A stretch of 7,187 bases of DNA from Alkaliphilus sp. (GTDB lineage Bacteria > Bacillota > Clostridia > Peptostreptococcales > Natronincolaceae): positions 1 through 7,187 of the forward strand of contig JALNXC010000055.1 in NCBI GenBank assembly GCA_023230535.1, in the 5' to 3' direction. Numbering within the stretch: the first letter of the stretch is position 1; every line of letters begins with the position of its first letter. The notes below the pieces were generated by a model. That model saw only the letters and a program-made list of their open reading frames with translations, had not been told where the DNA came from and ran no database searches. A program made the position numbers and the translations under genes. Shown here piece by piece: positions 1 to 5,270 of this stretch.

Positions 1-108
1 ATCGGTGACATATATTTTATTTTTTATATCTTCGAAACTGTTCACCAGACCATCGATTATGGTGGAGGCCATATTTCCGGCCCCGATAAATCCTATTTTT
101 TTATCCAT
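1..108 (-). CDS. proC: Pyrroline-5-carboxylate reductase, N-terminal part (runs off the left edge)
   Basis: Only the first 36 codons are in the window. They read as a Rossmann-type NAD(P)-binding start: after Met-Asp-Lys-Lys comes IGFIGAGNMASTIIDGL (residues 5-21), the GxGxM dinucleotide-binding loop with the N-M-A that is typical of ProC. The family carries out the last step of proline synthesis, NAD(P)H-dependent reduction of pyrroline-5-carboxylate to proline, in the cytoplasm. The ATG at 106-108 is chosen because a strong SD (GAGGTG, 115-120) lies 6 nt upstream. The gene follows proA and proB on the same strand, which supports the assignment. It is separated from proB by the heptanucleotide array. 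No promoter is visible inside the array, so it is probably expressed by read-through from proA-proB. The catalytic half is not visible. Confidence 0.9.
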   Translation of the reverse strand, partial: MDKKIGFIGAGNMASTIIDGLVNSFEDIKNKIYVTD

Positions 109-114
109 CTATTA

Positions 115-120
115 CACCTC
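115..120 (-). promoter_or_regulatory. Shine-Dalgarno site of proC at the edge of the repeat array
   Basis: GAGGTG on the minus strand, 6 nt before the proC ATG. It starts one base after the last intact heptamer (122-128), so the array abuts the ribosome binding site directly. This fixes the proC start. Confidence 0.8.
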
Positions 121-121
121 T

Positions 122-399
122 CATTTCCCACTTCTCACTTCTCACTTCCCACTTCCCACTTCCCACTTCTCACTTCCCACTTCTCACTTCCCACTTCCCA
201 CTTCTCACTTCTCATTTCTCACTTCCCACTTCTCATTTCTCATTTCTCACTTCTCACTTCCCACTTCTCACTTCTCATTTCTCATTTCCCACTTCTCACT
301 TCCCACTTCTCACTTCTCACTTCTCACTTCTCATTTCCCACTTCTCACTTCTCACTTCTCACTTCTCATTTCCCACTTCCCACTTCTCACTTCTCACTT
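122..399. repeat. Heptanucleotide tandem array 1, CAYTTCY (minus strand RGAARTG), 39 units plus a partial
   Basis: Thirty-nine consecutive 7-bp units fill 122-394 without one insertion or deletion, followed by a partial CACTT at 395-399. All variation is C/T at unit positions 3 and 7. Counts: CACTTCT 21, CACTTCC 10, CATTTCT 4, CATTTCC 4. Five units (304-338) are repeated exactly at 339-373, a 35-bp higher-order duplication that suggests recent expansion. The array occupies the whole space between the proB stop codon (387-389, itself inside the array) and the proC SD. The sense (minus) strand has no C at all. The same repeat recurs at 5097-5264. Heptameric short tandem repeats are known from other bacteria (for example the STRR elements of filamentous cyanobacteria), but I cannot say whether this motif is described. 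Confidence 0.97.
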
Positions 400-1184
400 G
401 CTAAAAATATAGTCGCCCTGGTTTCATTATTATATAATTTCAACAATATATCCTCTATTTTACCGTTAGCCAATATCATCGGAATTCCATAATTATTTAC
501 TATCTTTGCGGCTTCTATTTTTGTCGCAATTCCGCCCGTCCCAAAACTATTAGCCTCTCCAATTTCGATTTCCTCTGACAAGCTATCTATATCCTCTATC
601 TTTTCCAAAAGTTTTGCATCTCTATGATGCTTGGGATTTTTGTCATAAACACCGTCTATATCGCTCAAAAGTATCAATAAATCGGCATTCCACAGACTTG
701 CAGAATAGGCGGACAACGTATCGTTGTCTCCTATTTTGATCTGTTCAACACTTACAGTATCGTTTTCATTTATAATCGGTATTATTCCTTCGTCGACCAG
801 TGTAAACAATGTATTTCTCATATTCAGCGTCCTTATCTCATCATAGAAATCTTCCCTGGTTAAGAGGAGCTGCCCGATATAAATATCATGATCGCTAAAA
901 TGGCTGCTATAAGCAGCCATAAGTTCTACCTGACCGATTGCACATAAAGCCTGTTTATAGTTCATATCCTCTTTTCTGGACCATTTGTTGGTCCTGCTGA
1001 TGCCTGCAATCATAGCACCCGAAGTGACAATCACTATCTGTTTTCCTTCTTTTATCAAGAAAGATACTTGTTTACATAATTGTTCGATAAAATTATGATT
1101 GATGGTACCATCTTCATTAGAGAGTATTTGACTACCTATTTTTATTACAATTTTTCTGCTTTTTTTCATTATTTCCGACAACAT
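387..1184 (-). CDS. proB: Glutamate 5-kinase, short form without a PUA domain
   Basis: Amino-acid kinase family enzyme that phosphorylates L-glutamate with ATP to give glutamyl-5-phosphate, the first and normally feedback-controlled step of proline synthesis. Visible motifs are KIGSQ (15-19) for the phosphate loop, TSGAMIAG (54-61), a GQ at 84-85, NENDTVS (139-145), GDNDTLSA (152-159), LLSDIDGVYD (172-181) and GTGGIATKIEAAK (215-227). At 265 residues it holds only the kinase domain. The E. coli enzyme (about 367 residues) has an added C-terminal PUA domain, and short forms are common in Firmicutes. The start at 1184 is supported by AGGGGTG (1190-1196), 5 nt upstream. That SD overlaps the proA stop codon (TAG, 1195-1197), so translation is probably coupled to proA. 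The last codons (Ser-Glu-Lys-stop) lie within repeat array 1, so the array has replaced or invaded the gene's 3' edge. Confidence 0.95.
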   Translation of the reverse strand: MLSEIMKKSRKIVIKIGSQILSNEDGTINHNFIEQLCKQVSFLIKEGKQIVIVTSGAMIAGISRTNKWSRKEDMNYKQALCAIGQVELMAAYSSHFSDHDIYIGQLLLTREDFYDEIRTLNMRNTLFTLVDEGIIPIINENDTVSVEQIKIGDNDTLSAYSASLWNADLLILLSDIDGVYDKNPKHHRDAKLLEKIEDIDSLSEEIEIGEANSFGTGGIATKIEAAKIVNNYGIPMILANGKIEDILLKLYNNETRATIFLASEK

Positions 1185-1189
1185 TTTTA

Positions 1190-1196
1190 CACCCCT
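1190..1196 (-). promoter_or_regulatory. proB Shine-Dalgarno overlapping the proA stop codon
   Basis: Minus-strand AGGGGTG, 5 nt before the proB ATG, shares bases with the proA TAG (1195-1197). The arrangement fits coupled translation of proA and proB, and it favours the 1184 start over the internal Met at codon 6, which has no comparable SD. Confidence 0.75.
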
Positions 1197-2436
1197 ACTC
1201 TCTTATCTGTCCATTCCCTACTATAGTATATTTTATTGTAACTAATTCGTTTATTCCCATCGGTCCTCTTGCATGAATCTTCTGGGTGCTGATTCCCATC
1301 TCCCCGCCGAAACCGAATTCTCCTCCGTCCGTAAACCGAGTCGATGCATTCACATATACGGCGGCAGCGTCAACTCTCCTCAAGAAATAATTTGCATTAG
1401 TAAAATTTTCTGTAACGATAGCTTCGGAATGTTCGGTTCCATATTTTTGTATGTGATCAACCGCTTCCTGCACATCGGAAACGACTTTAACTGCAAGAAT
1501 ATCGTCCAAGTATTCCTCCGCCCAATCATTATCCGTAGCTTTTTTTATGTTTATTATTTTCCTTGTTTTGAAACATCCCCTGAGGTCAACTTTATCATTC
1601 AATGCATCATATAATTTAGGTAAAATATATTCTGCCACATTTTCATGGATCAATGCCGTTTCACATGCATTGCATACACCCGGCCTCTGTGTTTTGGCAT
1701 TTATTATTATATTGACGGCATCCTCCAAATTAGCCGAATCATCTACATAGGTATGACAATTGCCCGCCCCGGTTTCAATAGTGGGAACCGTAGCATTATC
1801 TACCACGAAACGAATTAACTCCGGGCCTCCTCTTGGAATTATTACGTCTATATATTCATTTGATGTCAACATCTCTCTTACTATATTTCTATCAGAATCG
1901 TCTATAAGTTGGATCACTTCTTCGCTTATTTCACTCTGTCTCAAACCTTCTTTGATTGCCTTGACTAAGGCCCTATTTGAATGCATAGCGAGCGAACTGC
2001 CCCTCAGTAAAATACAATTACCGCTTTTTAGTGTCAAAGCAAAAGCGTCTACAGTGACATTCGGCCTTGATTCATATATTATGCCGATCACTCCAAGCGG
2101 CACAGTCATCCTGCTGATTGTAAGACCGGTTTCCGTTGTCCATACATCGTTACTCCGCCAAATAGGATCCTTTAGATCTATGATAGTATTGACGCCGTCT
2201 ATCATGCCCTGCATTCTGGATTCATTTAGTGTAAGTCTATCTATGAGGCTGGATTTTGTGCCTTCTTCCTCCGCTATCTTTATATCTTTTTCATTTTCAG
2301 AAAGTATATATGAACGATTTTTCTCTAAACTTTTTACCACTAAATCTAATGCATCATTTTTAAATTTAGTAGGAACAGTCGATAACAAATGGGAGGCCTC
2401 CCTCAATTTTGTACATTTCTCCGTTAAACTAGACAT
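1195..2436 (-). CDS. proA: Glutamate-5-semialdehyde dehydrogenase (gamma-glutamyl phosphate reductase)
   Basis: Second enzyme of proline synthesis: NADPH-dependent reduction of glutamyl-5-phosphate to glutamate-5-semialdehyde, which cyclises to the ProC substrate. It belongs to the aldehyde dehydrogenase superfamily. Counting from the chosen start it has 413 residues, the usual ProA length. Visible conserved segments are GVIGIIYESRPNVTVDA (115-131), PRGGPELI (201-208), ETGAGNCHTYVD (221-232), the catalytic-cysteine block QRPGVCNACET with Cys255 (250-260), and the C-terminal FTDGGEFGFGGEMGIST (368-384). The open frame continues upstream to 2532, but that extension is an AT-rich stretch containing the promoter. 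The ATG at 2434-2436 has a strong SD (GAGAGGGGA, 2441-2449) about 5 nt upstream and gives the family N-terminus. It ends in TAG and abuts proB. It is probably the first gene of a proA-proB-proC operon. Confidence 0.96.
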   Translation of the reverse strand: MSSLTEKCTKLREASHLLSTVPTKFKNDALDLVVKSLEKNRSYILSENEKDIKIAEEEGTKSSLIDRLTLNESRMQGMIDGVNTIIDLKDPIWRSNDVWTTETGLTISRMTVPLGVIGIIYESRPNVTVDAFALTLKSGNCILLRGSSLAMHSNRALVKAIKEGLRQSEISEEVIQLIDDSDRNIVREMLTSNEYIDVIIPRGGPELIRFVVDNATVPTIETGAGNCHTYVDDSANLEDAVNIIINAKTQRPGVCNACETALIHENVAEYILPKLYDALNDKVDLRGCFKTRKIINIKKATDNDWAEEYLDDILAVKVVSDVQEAVDHIQKYGTEHSEAIVTENFTNANYFLRRVDAAAVYVNASTRFTDGGEFGFGGEMGISTQKIHARGPMGINELVTIKYTIVGNGQIRE

Positions 2437-2440
2437 TATA

Positions 2441-2449
2441 TCCCCTCTC
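2441..2449 (-). promoter_or_regulatory. proA Shine-Dalgarno site that decides the start
   Basis: Purine tract GAGAGGGGA on the minus strand, ending about 4-5 nt before the ATG at 2436. It rules out the longer frame starting at 2532, whose first 32 residues are not ProA-like. Confidence 0.75.
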
Positions 2450-2469
2450 TCATATAAAATATTATCATT

Positions 2470-2498
2470 ATTATAATAGATTTTATAAACATATTCAA
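2470..2498 (-). promoter_or_regulatory. Sigma-A-type promoter of proA-proB-(proC)
   Basis: Minus strand: -35 TTGAAT (2493-2498), a 17-nt spacer, and a consensus -10 TATAAT (2470-2475). Transcription would begin near 2463, leaving a leader of only about 27 nt before the proA ATG. That is too short for a T-box or other riboswitch, so control would have to act at initiation or through ProB feedback. The region is very AT-rich, so a chance match is possible, but both boxes and the spacer are near ideal. Confidence 0.65.
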
Positions 2499-2556
2499 AT
2501 ATATATATAAATGCAACAGGAGCAAAATACACCGATGTGTGTCCACCTATTCAGAT

Positions 2557-3399
2557 TTAAATGAGCTCTATCTTCACGGAAATATCGGACGGTTTGCCAA
2601 AATATAGTGATGTTGTCACTACCGCATCCGCGCCTGTCGCCGCATAAGCCTCTACATTATCTATATTTATTCCTCCTGTGGCTATTAAACCTATATTCGG
2701 ATCGATATCTCTTATTTTTACAATGATCCCCGCCAAGTAATCTATGGGCAATTTATCTATCTGCAATACATCCACACCGGACTTTGCCATTAAGACTGCC
2801 TCTTCCATATTTGCAACTTCTACTACAACCTTTTTTTCAAATGCAATAGTTTTAATCCTGGGCATCATCTTTGCCAGTTCTTGATATCCGCCCATAAAGT
2901 TTATATGTTGTTTAAACACCAATATGGTCTCGGATAAACCGAGTCTGTGCGGCAAAGCACCACCTAAAATAATTGATTTTATCGAAAGCTTTTTGGTACC
3001 CGGAAAAACTTTTCTTGTGGTAAATATATTGATATCCGGATTTACACTTCTGGCCTTATCGACCATTGCCTTTGTTCTGGTAGCTATACCGCTGCAATAT
3101 TCAAGAATACTCAGGGACACCCTCCAAGCCCTATGCAAATCCTTCGCCGCTCCTTCCCCTTCTATAAAAATTTTATCCTTCGGAAGGAATGTACCTGAAG
3201 ATAGAAACCTATTACATTTGATATCTAATTTTTCAAAAATCTTTAAAACCTCTTCCACACCGGATAGTACCGTATCCTCCCGTGTTGCAAAGATTATTTT
3301 CCCTACTCGGTCTTCAATTCCCAAAATTTTTGTCGTCAAATCGATATAGGGGACATCTTCCCCTATAAATCTATCAACATCATGATCAGAAATAAGCAT
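2557..3399 (-). CDS. modD: ModD-like protein (NadC / quinolinate phosphoribosyltransferase family)
   Basis: A 280-residue member of the NadC-type phosphoribosyltransferase family, closest by motif to ModD, a protein of unproven reaction often found with molybdate transport genes. Visible are VPYIDLTT (16-23), GVEEVLKIFE (47-56), LHRAWRVSLSILEYCSGIAT (88-107), TTRKVFPGTK (127-136) with the Arg-Lys pair that binds phosphate in NadC, and GGALPHRLGLSETILVF (146-162). The C-terminal barrel end has ATGGINIDN and a VTTS-YFGKPSDI segment that is ModD-like and differs from true NadC. No molybdate genes are in view, and its neighbours are a lipoprotein gene and proA. The start at 3399 has a purine-rich AGGAAGGGG (3412-3420), but the spacing of about 12 nt is long. 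Function as a nicotinate-nucleotide pyrophosphorylase cannot be excluded, although the absence of nadA/nadB here argues against it. Confidence 0.82.
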   Translation of the reverse strand: MLISDHDVDRFIGEDVPYIDLTTKILGIEDRVGKIIFATREDTVLSGVEEVLKIFEKLDIKCNRFLSSGTFLPKDKIFIEGEGAAKDLHRAWRVSLSILEYCSGIATRTKAMVDKARSVNPDINIFTTRKVFPGTKKLSIKSIILGGALPHRLGLSETILVFKQHINFMGGYQELAKMMPRIKTIAFEKKVVVEVANMEEAVLMAKSGVDVLQIDKLPIDYLAGIIVKIRDIDPNIGLIATGGINIDNVEAYAATGADAVVTTSLYFGKPSDISVKIELI

Positions 3400-3452
3400 T
3401 TTGTAATTTTACCCCTTCCTTTTGATATTTTATCTGCTGTAAACTAAAACCA

Positions 3453-3481
3453 ATTATACCACATCTAAAGCAATTCAGTAA
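3453..3481 (-). promoter_or_regulatory. Candidate promoter of the modD-like gene (extended -10)
   Basis: Minus strand TGGTATAAT (3453-3461) is an extended -10 (TGnTATAAT). A -35 at 17-nt spacing would be the poor TTACTG (3476-3481). Transcription would begin near 3446, about 47 nt before the ATG. It lies in the 104-bp gap after the lipoprotein gene and suggests that the modD-like gene starts its own transcript. Confidence 0.5.
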
Positions 3482-3488
3482 AATACGA

Positions 3489-3501
3489 GGAAATACTTTC
3501 C
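3489..3501 (-). terminator. Small hairpin after the lipoprotein gene, possible weak terminator
   Basis: A perfect 5-bp stem with a 3-nt loop (minus strand GGAAA-GTA-TTTCC) starts 2 nt after the lipoprotein stop codon. The stem is short and AT-rich, and only a broken T run (TATTTT) follows a few bases later, so a working intrinsic terminator is doubtful. Its position between two probable transcription units is the main reason to record it. Confidence 0.22.
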
Positions 3502-3503
3502 AA

Positions 3504-5072
3504 TTAATCTCCCATAACAGTTTTAAATGTATTTTCCCAACTTTCTACATACTGGCCCGTCGCCCATTCCGCCATTATGGCAATTTCTCCTTTTTCTAAT
3601 TTCAATTTCTCTCTGGGATAACTGCTCAATTCATTTCCATGTATATTATAGATCAGAAGCTCACTTTTTGTAAAAACTACCGCTATGTCCTTGTTAGGTG
3701 AAGTATAGACATCTAAGGCCCTGGGCACTTTATCTTTCACATTTGTCCAAGGCACACTTAATGTGTTATAAGATACTACCTCAGGAGGAGGTATCAAACT
3801 GATGCTGTAATCAGATATATTAAATTCCCCGTTTTTAATATAATTGATCCTTCCTTCTATAAACCAACGTCCCAATTTTCTTTCCAGTCCGAAATTTTCT
3901 AACAGTTCCTCCGGGTATAATATACTGAAATCATCTATTCCCAGATGATCTACCGCCTTCTCCCATGCAGATTCTATAGATGAAACACCGGTATCACTTA
4001 AAATATCGGATATCTTCACTCCCTGTCCATTAGGTAATCCGTCTATGAGCAATAATTGTAATTTGCTCTTTTCCCAAGTTCTATTCCCTATAATATATAC
4101 TCCCTTGCCCGTGGTTTCAACCGATATATAGTCATTACCGACATAATTGATCTTTCTCCTGATTTCCCCAAGTCTCTCTCCCCACCCGGAAAAATCTATC
4201 TCTTGTACCGGTTCTCCTTTAATAAATGACATTTTGATATCCATTACTCTGTTTTCCTGTTGTATTTCCGTTTTTTTATCTTCCATTAAAATATTATTGG
4301 CCGACACATATTCCTCTGTCCTGCCGTCTTTTGTGGTATTTTTCATCTGTATTTTCCAAAATCCGCTCCTGCGCGGAAAAAATATATTTTCCATTTCCAA
4401 AACAGGGCGCATTTCACCGTCTATTAATGAAATCCACAACGTTCTGTAGTTATATTCTTCCATAAAATCTTCATCATTATTTTCGTTTAAGGATCTGAGC
4501 CCTATCAATACACCCGTACGACACGCATCTTGCCTATCTTTTTGTATGTCTATATCCCGGTCATCCTCGATATTGTTTTCCCGATTTATATATTCATCCA
4601 CTTCATCAGACACTTTATCTAAATAAAAACTATTCCCCTGTATTTTTAGTATCAGCTTATTTTCCTTTATTATCAAAACTTCACAAAAGAATTTATCTCC
4701 GTCCATAACAGTGATTACTTCTACTTCCTTATTTGGAAATACAAAATTTGCCGGTAATGATTTGAAATTAAACAATAAATATTGTTCCCCGCTTACCCGC
4801 TTCATCTGGTATTGTGGATTTTCTAAAATCGGCTCTTCCATGGATATATGGAGATTCGAAAACTGAATTCTCTTACCCAGCCATTCTTTCCCACCTTCTG
4901 CATCAGAAGCCCCGGCAATTAAAACCTCGGATATTTCCCATGTTCCCTTGATCGGTATCAATTGATTTTTGGGAGACACTATCCTCTCCGATGAATCCAT
5001 AATAGGGCTTGAGCAGGCAGAAATGACCAAACCTATGACAAACAATAGAATCGATATCTTGATCAGTTTCAT
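3504..5072 (-). CDS. Predicted lipoprotein of unknown function, downstream of a two-component system
   Basis: From the chosen start the protein has 522 residues. Residues 1-19 form a signal peptide (Lys-containing start, hydrophobic 6-17) and end in the lipobox ISAC with Cys20, so it should be lipid-anchored on the outer face of the membrane. Residues about 43-153 begin GTWEISEV and include WLGKRIQFS (64-72), a pattern reminiscent of lipocalin-like beta barrels in Firmicutes lipoproteins; this is a guess from pattern alone. An acidic, charged linker (156-183) follows. The middle has YRTLWISLIDGE (209-220) and VGNDYISVE (311-319), and the end has AEWATGQYVESW (501-512). I cannot name the family. 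The start at 5072 is supported by GAGGTG (5080-5085) 7 nt upstream and by the signal peptide. The frame is also open upstream through nine repeat units to a GTG at 5162, which would add 30 residues in front of the signal peptide and is unlikely. It follows the kinase on the same strand, so a role in the same envelope response is plausible. Confidence 0.85.
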   Translation of the reverse strand: MKLIKISILLFVIGLVISACSSPIMDSSERIVSPKNQLIPIKGTWEISEVLIAGASDAEGGKEWLGKRIQFSNLHISMEEPILENPQYQMKRVSGEQYLLFNFKSLPANFVFPNKEVEVITVMDGDKFFCEVLIIKENKLILKIQGNSFYLDKVSDEVDEYINRENNIEDDRDIDIQKDRQDACRTGVLIGLRSLNENNDEDFMEEYNYRTLWISLIDGEMRPVLEMENIFFPRRSGFWKIQMKNTTKDGRTEEYVSANNILMEDKKTEIQQENRVMDIKMSFIKGEPVQEIDFSGWGERLGEIRRKINYVGNDYISVETTGKGVYIIGNRTWEKSKLQLLLIDGLPNGQGVKISDILSDTGVSSIESAWEKAVDHLGIDDFSILYPEELLENFGLERKLGRWFIEGRINYIKNGEFNISDYSISLIPPPEVVSYNTLSVPWTNVKDKVPRALDVYTSPNKDIAVVFTKSELLIYNIHGNELSSYPREKLKLEKGEIAIMAEWATGQYVESWENTFKTVMGD

Positions 5073-5079
5073 ATGACCA

Positions 5080-5085
5080 CACCTC
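5080..5085 (-). promoter_or_regulatory. Shine-Dalgarno site of the lipoprotein gene
   Basis: Minus strand GAGGTG, 7 nt before the ATG at 5072, within a purine run (GAGAAGAGGTG) that looks like a decayed continuation of the adjacent heptamer array. It fixes the start at the signal-peptide Met. Confidence 0.75.
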
Positions 5086-5096
5086 TTCTCGCCTTT

Positions 5097-5264
5097 CACT
5101 TCCCACTTCTCATTTCTCACTTCCCATTTCCCATTTCTCACTTCCCATTTCCCATTTCTCACTTCTCACTTCTCATTTCCCACTTCTCATTTCCCACTTC
5201 CCATTTCCCACTTCCCATTTCCCATTTCTCACTTCTCACTTCCCATTTCCCACTTCTCACTTCT
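5097..5264. repeat. Heptanucleotide tandem array 2, CAYTTCY (minus strand RGAARTG), 24 units
   Basis: Twenty-four perfectly phased 7-bp units with no indel, varying only by C/T at unit positions 3 and 7. Counts: CACTTCT 7, CACTTCC 6, CATTTCC 7, CATTTCT 4. The mix is richer in T at position 3 than in array 1. Units 4-6 (5118-5138) are repeated exactly at 5139-5159, a 21-bp higher-order duplication. To the right a degenerate unit (5265-5271) and a following CATTTTT reach into the kinase stop codon (5271-5273). To the left decayed repeat-like sequence leads to the lipoprotein SD at 5080-5085. The array thus fills the space between the histidine kinase and the lipoprotein gene. No promoter or terminator is visible within it. 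Confidence 0.97.
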
Positions 5265-5270
5265 TATCTC

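Noticed and set aside
122..394. CRISPR array
   Set aside because: Units are 7 bp and directly adjacent, with no spacers and no cas genes.
5..412. Plus-strand frame of 135 codons reading a heptapeptide-periodic protein through array 1
   Set aside because: It is a product of the 7-bp repeat (21 nt gives seven codons) and antisense to proC and the end of proB. It has no SD at its start and no recognisable protein character.
1760..2476. Plus-strand frame of 238 codons
   Set aside because: Fully antisense to proA, whose motifs, start and promoter are clear; a shadow frame.
2437..2532. 32-residue N-terminal extension of ProA
   Set aside because: The region is AT-rich, contains the promoter, has no SD for the upstream ATG, and encodes a sequence unlike ProA. 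The start at 2436 has a strong SD.
2531..2542. Hairpin ACAC-CGAT-GTGT after the modD-like gene as a terminator
   Set aside because: The stem is only 4 bp and the following T run (ATTTT) is too weak for a convincing call.
2437..2556. Proline T-box or other riboswitch upstream of proA
   Set aside because: The predicted leader is about 27 nt and the whole gap 120 bp, and I see no T-box sequence or antiterminator structure.
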